In this document: positions 1 to 6,235 of the stretch, one piece after another | Numbering within the stretch: position 1 is the stretch's first letter | Layout of the letters: the number at the start of each line of letters is the position of its first letter | The notes under the pieces: generated by a model | Told to the model about the DNA's origin: nothing | What the model saw: the letters and a program-made list of their open reading frames with translations, nothing else | The model's database searches: none | Position numbers and translations under genes: made by a program | Source of the DNA: Verrucomicrobiia bacterium | Lineage (GTDB): Bacteria > Verrucomicrobiota > Verrucomicrobiia > CAIQCK01 | Reading direction: 5' to 3' | NCBI GenBank assembly: GCA_026417675.1 | Contig: JAOACV010000171.1 | Span: 1 to 6,251, forward strand | DNA: 6,251 bases

Positions 1-1
1 C

Positions 2-406
2 CGCTACGCCAACGGCATCGAACTGATCGTCGCCGACGCCAAGCAACAGCCCAAGGGCATGGGCGCGCGTTGGATCGGCGAGAAAGGCTGGGTCTGGGTG
101 GACCGCAGCGGGATTGACGCGGAGCCGAAATCGCTGCTCGCCGAACAGATCGGCGCCGACGAACAGCGGCTTTATTACAGCCGGGGACATCATCTTGACT
201 TCATCGAGTGTGTGAAGAACCGCCAAACGACCATTACGCCCGCCGAAGTCGCTCACCGCTCCGCCAGCGTCGGCCATCTCTGCCAGATCGCCATGCTGAC
301 CGGCCGCAAGATTCGTTGGAATCCCGACACGGAGGAAATCATCGGCGATCCCGCCGCCTCGGCGCTACTCGGCCGCGCGCCCCGCGCGCCGTGGAGTTTG
401 ATGTAG
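2..406 (+). CDS. Gfo/Idh/MocA family oxidoreductase, C-terminal fragment (5' end outside window)
   Basis: The reading frame is open from base 2 and ends at TAG 404-406, giving 134 residues of a protein that begins before the window. An internal ATG at 59 is not a likely start because homologous-looking sequence (RYANGIELIV...) continues upstream of it. The fragment matches my recollection of the C-terminal substrate-binding half of Gfo/Idh/MocA NAD(P)-dependent oxidoreductases from planctomycetes and verrucomicrobia. It has a GEKGWVWVDR strand, then HHLDFIECVKNRQ, then the helix AEVAHRSASVGHLCQIAM, then GRKIRWNPDTEE and a closing RAPRAPWSLM. The Rossmann NAD-binding half and the catalytic EKP-type motif lie outside, so substrate and activity cannot be stated. 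Members typically oxidise or isomerise sugars, inositols or amino-sugars. It converges on mcsB across a 145-bp gap. Family assignment is firm; specific function is unknown. Confidence 0.88.
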   Translation, partial: RYANGIELIVADAKQQPKGMGARWIGEKGWVWVDRSGIDAEPKSLLAEQIGADEQRLYYSRGHHLDFIECVKNRQTTITPAEVAHRSASVGHLCQIAMLTGRKIRWNPDTEEIIGDPAASALLGRAPRAPWSLM

Positions 407-551
407 GATCTGCCATCTCCCGGCCCCTTCCATTCCGGTGGATCGCGTTCTCCGAACGGGATGCGGCGGCAGGCATGACAACGCCCAGCGCGTTCGGAGA
501 ACGCGCTCCACCAGAGACCGGCGCGCTCGACGCGAGAGAAAGGGTGGCGGG
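407..551. other. Convergent intergenic region with a palindromic element and no gene
   Basis: This 145-bp gap lies between the stop of the + strand oxidoreductase (406) and the stop of minus-strand mcsB (552). Short frames cross it on both strands, but none resembles a protein. It holds the inverted repeat at 437-512, described separately. There is no U-run after either hairpin on either strand, so a classical intrinsic terminator is not evident. The hairpins could still slow or end transcription from both sides. Confidence 0.7.
437..512. repeat. REP/BIME-like nested inverted repeat
   Basis: Arms 437-458 and 491-512 are inverted copies of each other, with 21 of 22 positions pairing (mismatch T443/C506) and a 32-nt centre. 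Each arm region also folds on itself. On the right, AGCGCGTTC (487-495) and GAACGCGCT (499-507) form a perfect 9-bp stem with a GGA loop. On the left, 442-450 and 454-462 form a 9-bp stem with one mismatch (G445/G459) and a TCC loop. Two small hairpins in opposite orientation, between two convergent genes, is the architecture of bacterial REP/BIME elements. Dispersed copies elsewhere in the genome are expected but cannot be seen here. Alternative roles are a bidirectional terminator or mRNA 3'-end protector. Confidence 0.75.
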
Positions 552-1646
552 TCAGTTGTTCTGACCAGTGTCCGACTCGCCTTCGGAGAGGTCGGAGAGG
601 CAAAGGGGCAGGGGTTTGGGGCGGTCAACGTCCTTGAGCATGTCGCGCAGAAGGCTGGCGCGGACGATGTCGCGTTGTTCGGCGGAGAGCTTTCGGTTGA
701 CGTGTTGCTGGAGGTGCGCGGGCTGGGTGAGCAGGAACATCTCGTCCACGCGTCTGGGGTCGAGGCCGCGGATGAGGCCCAAGTCGAGCCCGAGCCGGAC
801 CAAGGACAGGAGGTTCATGGCCTCTTTGGAACTCTGGACGCAGGCGTTGGCCAGGACGCCGTAGGCGCGGCCGACCTGGTCGTGGATCATTTGCGGCCGG
901 CGCTCCATCAACACCTCGCGGGCGTTCTTCTCGCGCTCGATGATTTGGATGACGATCTTCGTGAGCCGCTCGATAAGGTCGCTTTCGCGCTCGCCCAAGG
1001 TGGTCTGGTTGGATATTTGGAAGAGGTTGCCGGAAGCTTCGGTGCCCTCGCCGTAGAGGCCGCGCACAGCCAGACCGAGCTTGTTGACGGCTTGGACGAT
1101 CTGGTTGATCTGCTCGGCCAGCACCAGCGCGGGCAGGTGGACCATCGTGCTGGCCCGCATGCCGGTGCCGACGTTGGTGGGGCAGGCGGTCAGGTAGCCG
1201 AGCTTCGGCGAGAAAGCGTAGTCGAGTTGTTCCTCCAATTCGGGGTCCACGCGGTCAATTATCTGCCAAACCTCCTGTAAACAAAACCCAGGCATCAGCG
1301 CCTGCATGCGGAGGTGGTCTTCCTCGTTGTTCATCAGGCTGACGACCTGCGAGGCGCTGATGACGACGCCGCTGCCGACGGTCTTGGCGGCGTGCTCGCG
1401 GCTGATGAGATGACGTTCGACGAGCAACTGTTTCTCCATCGCCGTCAGCTCGTCCATCGAGCGGACGAAGGCGCCGCGCATCTCGGGCAGCGCGCACGCG
1501 GCAGTGCGGATGATGTCGAGGGATTTCTGGCGGTCGGGTTTCTTGGCCCAGCCGGGAAAGGGCACGCCGGCGAGGTTGCGCGCGAGGCGCACGCGGCTGC
1601 TGATGACCACCCACTGGTCGGCCGGATTGGGGTTGTCCGCGCTCAT
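552..1646 (-). CDS. mcsB: McsB protein arginine kinase (ATP:guanido phosphotransferase family)
   Basis: This 364-residue protein resembles Firmicutes McsB (about 363 aa) along its whole length. McsB phosphorylates arginines on proteins; in Bacillus, phosphoarginine is a degradation tag for ClpCP. Visible motifs are SSRVRLARN (16-24), NEEDHLR (107-113), the phosphagen-kinase active-site segment CPTNVGT with Cys155 (155-161), GEGTEA (199-204), QISNQTTLG (210-218) and RDIVRA (325-330). The last fits the RDxxRA phosphoarginine-binding allosteric motif. The kinase therefore looks complete and active. The start chosen is ATG 1646, with GGAG five bases upstream and 11 nt after the mcsA stop. The same frame stays open to 1946, but that extension only overlaps mcsA and is not McsB-like. 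The N-terminus is about 12 residues shorter than I recall for Bacillus. The tail after RDxxRA is about 34 residues, somewhat longer and acidic. No ctsR or clpC is in view. Confidence 0.95.
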   Translation of the reverse strand: MSADNPNPADQWVVISSRVRLARNLAGVPFPGWAKKPDRQKSLDIIRTAACALPEMRGAFVRSMDELTAMEKQLLVERHLISREHAAKTVGSGVVISASQVVSLMNNEEDHLRMQALMPGFCLQEVWQIIDRVDPELEEQLDYAFSPKLGYLTACPTNVGTGMRASTMVHLPALVLAEQINQIVQAVNKLGLAVRGLYGEGTEASGNLFQISNQTTLGERESDLIERLTKIVIQIIEREKNAREVLMERRPQMIHDQVGRAYGVLANACVQSSKEAMNLLSLVRLGLDLGLIRGLDPRRVDEMFLLTQPAHLQQHVNRKLSAEQRDIVRASLLRDMLKDVDRPKPLPLCLSDLSEGESDTGQNN

Positions 1647-1651
1647 ACCGG

Positions 1652-1655
1652 CTCC
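1652..1655 (-). promoter_or_regulatory. Ribosome binding site fixing the mcsB start
   Basis: GGAG on the minus strand lies five bases before ATG 1646. It decides against the longer in-frame start at 1946, which lies inside mcsA and would add 100 residues without family similarity. Confidence 0.7.
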
Positions 1656-1657
1656 GG

Positions 1658-2152
1658 CTATCGCGCCGACAGTCTGGCCTTGCTCTCCAGCGCCCGGATC
1701 TCGTCGCGCAACTGGGCGGCGTGCTCGAAGCGTTCTTCCTTGATGGCCAGTGCGAGTTCCTTCTCCAGTTCGCGCAGGCGTTCGGGGGAAACGCGCGCGC
1801 GGGCTTTGCGCGGCGACTTGCCGACGTGGCGCTCGCCCTTGTGCATGGCCTTCAGCAACGGGCGCAGGCCGGTCTCGAAGGTCTCGTAGCAGACGGCACA
1901 GCCGAGCCGGCCCTGTTTCTTGAAGTTGGCCTGCGTGAAGCCGCATTCCGGACAGCGCTGGCTCTCCGCCTCGGCGGGCGGGCCGGCGGCGAAATCGCCC
2001 AACAGGTCGCCGAGCATGGTGATGTTGTTGGGATCGGTCAGGCCCTTGGCCTTGGCGCAGGATTCGCAGAGGTCAATCTTGCTGACCTTGTCGCCGGTCA
2101 CTTGGGAGAAGTGGACCGTGGCCTCGTTGGTCTTGCAGATCTCGCAACGCAT
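1658..2152 (-). CDS. mcsA: McsA-type zinc-binding protein with C-terminal UVR domain (McsB activator)
   Basis: The 164-residue protein has four CXXC pairs: Cys3/6, Cys29/32, Cys67/70 and Cys85/88. This fits two zinc-binding modules joined by a linker containing NITMLGDLLGDF. Residues about 126-156 (LRELEKELALAIKEERFEHA and following) are a UVR motif, the helical hairpin shared with UvrB, UvrC and ClpC. This is the McsA layout. In Firmicutes McsA binds and activates the McsB arginine kinase. Automatic pipelines often call such proteins 'UvrB/UvrC motif-containing', but there is no excinuclease domain. A basic stretch (KSPRKARARV, 112-121) links the second zinc module to the UVR helix. The start ATG 2152 has GAGG seven bases upstream. 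The gene follows ilvE by 12 nt and precedes mcsB by 11 nt, so the two Mcs proteins are almost surely co-translated. All eight cysteines are present. Confidence 0.93.
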   Translation of the reverse strand: MRCEICKTNEATVHFSQVTGDKVSKIDLCESCAKAKGLTDPNNITMLGDLLGDFAAGPPAEAESQRCPECGFTQANFKKQGRLGCAVCYETFETGLRPLLKAMHKGERHVGKSPRKARARVSPERLRELEKELALAIKEERFEHAAQLRDEIRALESKARLSAR

Positions 2153-2164
2153 CGTCGTGCCTCG

Positions 2165-3052
2165 TCACTCGTAAATTGGCGTGCCTTCGCGCTGTGTCAA
2201 CTCGCGATACCGGCGCATCATCTCGGTCGTGATAGGCCCCGGCTTGCCGTTGCCGATCTGCCGGCCGTCGAGCCACACCACCGGCACGATCTCGGCGGCC
2301 GTGCCGGTCAGGAAACACTCGTCGGCCGCGAAGATGTCGTAGCGGGTCATCTCCGCCTCGCGCATCTTCAGGCCAAGTCCGGCCGCCAGATCCATCGCCA
2401 CGGCGCGGGTGATGCCGCCGAGCGCGCCGGCGGAAATCGGCGGCGTTTGCAGCAGGTTGCCTTTGAGGGTGAAGATGTTGTCGCCGGTGCACTCGGCGAC
2501 GTAACCCTGCGCGTTGAGCATCAGGCCCTCGTCCGCGCCGGCGTTGCTCGCCTCGATCCTCGCCATGATGTTGTTGAGGTAGTTGAGCGACTTGACGGCG
2601 GGGCTGAGCACGGCGTTGGGCATCCGCCACGTGCCGGTGGTGATGACCCTCATGCCGCGATGATAGACCTCCGGCGGGTAAAGCTCGATCGTGTCGGCAA
2701 TGATGATCACCGACGCCTTCGGGCATTTCGACGGGCTGAGGCCGAGGTTGCCGACGCCGCGCGTGACCAGCAACCGGATGTAACCATCACGCAGGCCATT
2801 GCGTCGGCAGGTCTCAACCGTCGCCCGTGACATGTCCGGGCGCGCGAGCGGAACTTTGAGCATGATCGCCTTGGCCGACGCGTAGAGACGGTCCAAGTGC
2901 TCGTCGAACCTGAAGATGCGACCATTGTAGATGCGGATGCCCTCGAACACGCCGTCGCCGTAGAGCAAGCCGTGGTCGAACACCGACACCTTCGCGTCGC
3001 GTTTCGAGTAGAACTTGCCGTCGATGTAAATCTGCAACTTCCTGTTTCTCAT
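2165..3052 (-). CDS. ilvE: Branched-chain amino acid aminotransferase (PLP fold-type IV)
   Basis: The protein has 295 residues, close to the usual 290-310 of IlvE. It transfers the amino group between glutamate and the 2-oxo acids of Val, Leu and Ile in the cytoplasm. Visible family segments are FDHGLLYGDGVFEGIR (25-40), RFDEHLDRLYASAKAI (48-63) and SLNYLNN (155-161), preceded by the Schiff-base lysine Lys154. VAECTGDNIF carries Glu187, which should contact the PLP pyridine nitrogen. GITRAVAMDLA follows, and GTAAEIVPV then WLDGRQIGNGKPGPIT near the C-terminus is typical of BCATs rather than D-amino acid transaminase or aminodeoxychorismate lyase. I prefer ATG 3052, which has GAAGG four bases upstream overlapping the lolD stop. 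An in-frame GTG at 3070 would add six residues and overlap lolD. It is 7 nt after lolD and 12 nt before mcsA, within the operon. Substrate range beyond branched chains cannot be read from sequence. Confidence 0.92.
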   Translation of the reverse strand: MRNRKLQIYIDGKFYSKRDAKVSVFDHGLLYGDGVFEGIRIYNGRIFRFDEHLDRLYASAKAIMLKVPLARPDMSRATVETCRRNGLRDGYIRLLVTRGVGNLGLSPSKCPKASVIIIADTIELYPPEVYHRGMRVITTGTWRMPNAVLSPAVKSLNYLNNIMARIEASNAGADEGLMLNAQGYVAECTGDNIFTLKGNLLQTPPISAGALGGITRAVAMDLAAGLGLKMREAEMTRYDIFAADECFLTGTAAEIVPVVWLDGRQIGNGKPGPITTEMMRRYRELTQREGTPIYE

Positions 3053-3056
3053 GGCG

Positions 3057-3061
3057 CCTTC
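3057..3061 (-). promoter_or_regulatory. Ribosome binding site favouring the ilvE ATG at 3052
   Basis: GAAGG on the minus strand lies four bases before ATG 3052 and overlaps the TGA stop of lolD (3060-3062). This arrangement suggests translational coupling, and it supports the ATG over the in-frame GTG at 3070. Confidence 0.5.
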
Positions 3062-3761
3062 AATGCCCACTCAGCACACCGTCGCGCATCTCCAACACTC
3101 GCTGGCAGTGCCGCGCGATGTCCATCTCGTGGGTGACCAGAATCAAAGTCATGCCGCGCTCGCGTTGCAAGCGCAATAACAACTCGATCACCGCCGCCCC
3201 CGTGGCCGAATCCAGGTTGCCGGTCGGCTCATCCGCAAACAGAATCTCAGGCTCGTTGACCAGCGCGCGCGCGATGGCCACGCGCTGCTGTTCGCCGCCG
3301 CTCAGTTCCGCCGGCCGATGCCGCAGACGGTCGCCGAGCCCGACCGACGCGAGCAGCTCCTCCGCGCGCCGGCGAACCTGATGGCCGCTCTGACGCGAGA
3401 CCCAGCCCGGCAGCGAGACGTTCTCGGCCGCGTCCAGCTCCGGCAGCAACTGATACGCTTGGAACACAAAACCCACCTTGCGGTTCCGCAGCCGGTTCAG
3501 CTCGCCCAAAGGCTGATCGTAGATCGAGACGCCGTCGAACCACACACTGCCTCCCGTGGGGCGGTCGAGACCGCCGAGGACGTGCAGCAGCGTGCTCTTG
3601 CCCGCGCCGGAAGCGCCGACAACGGCGAGTCGTTCGCCGCGCGCGACGGTCAGTTCGATGCCCTTGAGCACCTCCAGGCTCGTGGAACCCATGCGGTAGT
3701 TTTTGCGCAAGCCGCGCGCGCGCAGAATCTCCCGCGATGCGTTGGAGGCGCCGTTACTCAT
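3060..3761 (-). CDS. lolD: LolD-type ABC transporter ATPase (lipoprotein release)
   Basis: This 233-residue ATP-binding subunit is the usual LolD/MacB-class length. It has Walker [10 protein letters not shown] (49-57), Q-loop Gln101 in [18 protein letters not shown], the signature LSGGEQQR (153-160), Walker B ILFADE with Asp177 and Glu178, the D-loop TGNLD (180-184) and the switch His211 in VTHEM. All catalytic elements are intact. The [14 protein letters not shown] segment after the Q-loop resembles the LLPxxxAxENV of LolD. The neighbouring permease settles the assignment: ATG 3761 overlaps the lolC stop by 8 nt. LolD would power extraction of outer-membrane lipoproteins from the inner membrane by LolC-type permeases and hand-over to LolA. 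A GGAGG lies nine bases upstream, inside lolC. MacB- or FtsE-like ATPases share the motifs, so the name rests partly on the neighbour. Confidence 0.92.
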   Translation of the reverse strand: MSNGASNASREILRARGLRKNYRMGSTSLEVLKGIELTVARGERLAVVGASGAGKSTLLHVLGGLDRPTGGSVWFDGVSIYDQPLGELNRLRNRKVGFVFQAYQLLPELDAAENVSLPGWVSRQSGHQVRRRAEELLASVGLGDRLRHRPAELSGGEQQRVAIARALVNEPEILFADEPTGNLDSATGAAVIELLLRLQRERGMTLILVTHEMDIARHCQRVLEMRDGVLSGH

Positions 3762-4989
3762 AGCGCAACGCCTCCACCGGATCGAGCCGCGCCGCGCGGA
3801 ACGCCGGGATGATGCCCGCCACCGTGCAGATGGCCACCGCCGTTAGGCAGATCGCCGCGAGGTCGGAGGCGCTGATGAGCGCCGGGATTTCCGCGAAGTT
3901 GTAAATCTCCCGCGGAAACACCTCGTAGCCGAGGTTGCTGGAGAGCCAGTGGCTGAACGGATTGCGATAGCGCAGCAGCAGCATGCCTGCGCCCAGCCCC
4001 AGCAACGTGCCGACGACGCCGACGACGAAGCCCTGCAGGACAAAGACCGCCATCACGCTAAACGGACTCGCGCCCAGCGCCTTCAGGATGCCGATCTCGC
4101 GCGTCTTTTGCACCGTGATGGTAATCAGCGTGCTGCAAATGCCGAACGACGCGACGATGATGATGAAGAAGAGGATAAAGAACATGACGTTCTTCTCCAC
4201 CTGCACCGCCATCAACAGCTTCTTGTTGCGCTGCATCCACGTCTCGGCGCGCAACGGCCGTTGCAGCATCTCGTTCAGGCGGTCGGCCACCTCCTGGCAC
4301 TTGTTCACGTTCGCGCCCCCCTCGACCATCACGGCGATCTCATGCACACCCTTGCCGAGGTTGTAGAGTTCCTGCGCGACGCTCAGCGACGTGAACATGA
4401 TCGCCATGTCGTATTCATAGAGGCCCGATGAGAAAATGCCGCTCACTTCCAGTTCCGCCGGCAGATAGACCTCCTTGCGCTGCTGGATGTTCCGCGGCGA
4501 ATAGACGGTGATCTTGTCGCCGGGCATGATGTTGAACTGGCGGGCCATTTCGTTGCCGATGATGACGCTCGGGCCGGAGAGATCGAATTTGCCGAACCGG
4601 ACGTAGCGCCCGATCTCCGTCACCTTTTGCTCGCGCACGGGGTCAATGCCCTTCACGTAGGGCGTGAACGCCTTGCGGTCGAACTCGATCAGCACCGGCC
4701 CCCACACGTAAGGCGACGCCGCCGTCACGCCCGGCACCTTCGCCACCTGCGCCAGAATTCTCTCCGGCTGGTCAATGATGCCGCCGCTGGTGACGGTGAT
4801 GTGGGCGTTCATCTCCAGAATCTTCGCCCGCAGGTCGCGGTCGAAGCCGGTCATCACCGCAATGACCACGATCAACACCGCCACGCCCAGCAGCACGCCG
4901 ACAAGCGAGATGAGCGTGATGACCGAGACGAACGCCCGCTTCGGCTTCAGGTAGCGCAGGCAGAGGAAAAGCTCGAATGGAAGGCTCAC
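3754..4989 (-). CDS. lolC: LolC/LolE-family lipoprotein-releasing permease
   Basis: This 411-residue inner-membrane permease matches the usual 400-415 of LolC/LolE. It opens with [20 protein letters not shown] and a first membrane helix at about 21-46. A large periplasmic domain (about 50-262) follows, with [25 protein letters not shown] and [12 protein letters not shown]. Three helices come after it, at about 265-293, 312-340 and 375-398. It ends with [13 protein letters not shown], the FtsX/MacB C-terminal signature. The start chosen is GTG 4989, with GAGGG five bases upstream. No in-frame ATG lies nearby, and the frame runs open upstream into glpK, so gene callers may produce a false 826-residue fusion. 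Only one permease gene is next to lolD. It may act as a homodimer (LolF-like), or a LolE partner may lie elsewhere; LolC and LolE cannot be separated with confidence here. It is the first gene of the proposed operon. Confidence 0.92.
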   Translation of the reverse strand: MSLPFELFLCLRYLKPKRAFVSVITLISLVGVLLGVAVLIVVIAVMTGFDRDLRAKILEMNAHITVTSGGIIDQPERILAQVAKVPGVTAASPYVWGPVLIEFDRKAFTPYVKGIDPVREQKVTEIGRYVRFGKFDLSGPSVIIGNEMARQFNIMPGDKITVYSPRNIQQRKEVYLPAELEVSGIFSSGLYEYDMAIMFTSLSVAQELYNLGKGVHEIAVMVEGGANVNKCQEVADRLNEMLQRPLRAETWMQRNKKLLMAVQVEKNVMFFILFFIIIVASFGICSTLITITVQKTREIGILKALGASPFSVMAVFVLQGFVVGVVGTLLGLGAGMLLLRYRNPFSHWLSSNLGYEVFPREIYNFAEIPALISASDLAAICLTAVAICTVAGIIPAFRAARLDPVEALRYE

Positions 4990-4993
4990 AGCA

Positions 4994-4998
4994 CCCTC
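4994..4998 (-). promoter_or_regulatory. Ribosome binding site fixing the lolC GTG start
   Basis: GAGGG on the minus strand begins nine bases before GTG 4989. It places the start exactly where similarity to LolC begins (SLPFELF), which argues that lolC is initiated independently of glpK. Confidence 0.65.
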
Positions 4999-5004
4999 GC
5001 GACT

Positions 5005-5020
5005 CGGACGCTCCTGTCCG
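5005..5020 (-). other. Small hairpin in the lolC leader with an AGGAG-containing loop
   Basis: CGGAC and GTCCG form a 5-bp stem around a 6-nt loop AGGAGC, just upstream of the lolC ribosome site. The AGGAG is too far from GTG 4989 to serve as its Shine-Dalgarno. A stem this short occurs by chance in GC-rich DNA, so this may mean nothing. It could be part of a dispersed repeat or a minor leader structure. Confidence 0.2.
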
Positions 5021-5094
5021 CCACAATCCAAGGACTCCGCAAAATGGCCGCCAACAATCGCATCGTGCTTCAAACTCTCAAAAAAAGCGCGCGT

Positions 5095-5123
5095 AGAATA
5101 GGAGCCGACCTCCGCAGAGTCAA
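5095..5123 (-). promoter_or_regulatory. Putative sigma70-type promoter for the lolC-lolD-ilvE-mcsA-mcsB operon
   Basis: On the minus strand, TTGACT (5118-5123, 5 of 6 to the -35 consensus) is followed after exactly 17 bases by TATTCT (5095-5100, 4 of 6 to the -10). Transcription would start near 5088, leaving a leader of roughly 100 nt before GTG 4989. A run of seven T (5086-5080) would fall in the first transcribed bases. The promoter sits after the true glpK stop (5144), in the only sizeable gap of the minus-strand block. It is a sequence match only; no data on activity. Confidence 0.55.
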
Positions 5124-5143
5124 TCTTCGCCGCCCGCCAACCT

Positions 5144-6235
5144 TCACGCAGTCTGCGCCTGGCTGGTGTGCTGGCTGTGCACCTCCCAATCGCGTGCGCG
5201 GCCAGGCCCTCGGCCCAGCGCGCCGCGAAGGCGCGGTGGGCGGCTTCGTCGGCGCTCATGCGAGGCTCGAAGGCGCGGTCGGCCTGCCAGGCGCGATGGA
5301 CTTCGTCGCGATTTCTCCAATAGCCGGTGGCGAGGCCGGCGAGATAGGCTGCGCCGAGGGCGGTGGTCTCGATGACCTTGGGCCGCACGACCGGCACGCG
5401 CAGGATGTCGGCTTGGAACTGCATCAACAGGTTGTTGGCGCAGGCGCCGCCGTCCACGCGCAGTTCGTTCATCGCCACGCCGCTGTCTTGCTTCATCACG
5501 TCGAGCACGTCGGCGACTTGGAACGCGATGCCCTCCAGCGCGGCGCGGGCGATGTGAGCGGAGGTGGCGCCGCGCGTTAGCCCGGTGATGATGCCGCGGG
5601 CGTATGGGTCCCAGTGCGGCGCGCCGAGTCCGGCGAACGCGGGCACCAGATAGACGCCGCCGCAGTCCGGCACCGACGCGGCCAGCGCCTCGATGTCCGC
5701 GGAGGACTTGATGAGGCCAAGGCCGTCGCGCAGCCATTGCACGACCGCGCCGCCGATGAAGACGCTGCCTTCGAGCGCGAAGTCCGTCTGTCCGCCCGCC
5801 TGCCACGCCACGGTGGTGATCAACCGGTTCTTCGACAGCATCGGCTGCGGGCCGATGTTCATCAGCATAAAGCATCCGGTGCCGTAGGTGTTCTTGGCCA
5901 GGCCGCGCGCGAAGCAGTTCTGGCCGAACAATGCCGCCTGCTGGTCGCCCGCGATGCCCGCGATACGGATGGGCGCGTCGAACACGCCCGGCGCCGTCTC
6001 GCCATAGACCTCGCTCGACGAACGAATCGCAGGCAGCACCGCGCGCGGCACGTCGAGCAAGCGCAGCAGGTCGTCATCCCACGCGCCGGTTTGGAGATTG
6101 AAGAGCATCGTGCGCGACGCGTTGCTGGGGTCGGTGACGTGCAGCGCGCCGCCGGTGAGGTTCCACAGCAGCCATGTGTCCATCGTGCCAAAGGCCAGTT
6201 CGCCGCGATCGGCGCGCGCGCGAGCCCCCGGCACG
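5144..6235 (-). CDS. glpK: Glycerol kinase, 5'-truncated by the contig end and with an apparent frameshift near its 3' end
   Basis: Glycerol kinase phosphorylates glycerol to sn-glycerol-3-phosphate. The fragment aligns by eye with E. coli GlpK from about residue 150 to the end. It contains [60 protein letters not shown] (the Asp is the likely catalytic base), [31 protein letters not shown], the FGGY signature region [40 protein letters not shown] and [16 protein letters not shown]. About 150 N-terminal residues are outside. The main frame loses similarity after ARWAEGLA. The next frame continues with [10 protein letters not shown] (compare E. coli RAMAWEEHDE) and stops at TGA 5144. The real gene thus ends there, and one base is missing near 5198-5210. 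The E. coli FBP-site loop (GGKGGTR) is replaced by APGVFDAP, and no HPr-type His is seen in that loop. lolC follows 154 nt later. Confidence 0.93.
5198..5210 (-). other. Apparent 1-nt deletion (frameshift) in the glpK 3' end
   Basis: Upstream of here GlpK is read in the frame of codon CTG 5205-5203. Downstream, the GlpK-like tail (CGC 5200, GCA, CGC, GAT, TGG 5188, GAG) is in another frame, with only two bases (5202-5201) between. One missing base in this run of G and C residues restores a normal C-terminus and stop. The exact base cannot be placed. A sequencing or assembly error is as likely as a real mutation; the contig end nearby suggests low coverage. Confidence 0.75.

Noticed and set aside
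1647..1946. 100-residue N-terminal extension of McsB in the same open frame
   Set aside because: It overlaps mcsA, is Arg/Ala/Gly-rich like a shadow frame, and McsB similarity begins just after ATG 1646, which has its own ribosome site.
1721..2830. Long + strand frame (369 codons) antisense to mcsA and ilvE
   Set aside because: The composition is that of a GC-rich antisense shadow with no recognisable motif, and it lies opposite two clear conserved genes. The same applies to the + strand frames at 438-1280, 1314-1889, 3949-4431 and 4627-5580.
3053..3070. GTG at 3070 as the ilvE start
   Set aside because: It would overlap the end of lolD and add six residues without family similarity; ATG 3052 has a well-placed GAAGG.
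5080..5086. T-tract downstream of glpK as an intrinsic terminator
   Set aside because: No adequate GC stem lies directly before the seven T; only a self-complementary GCGCGC and a weak 4-bp stem are nearby.
3754..6234. A single 826-residue GlpK-LolC fusion protein
   Set aside because: The linker matches neither family, the GlpK tail and stop lie in the adjacent frame, and lolC has its own ribosome site and a promoter upstream.
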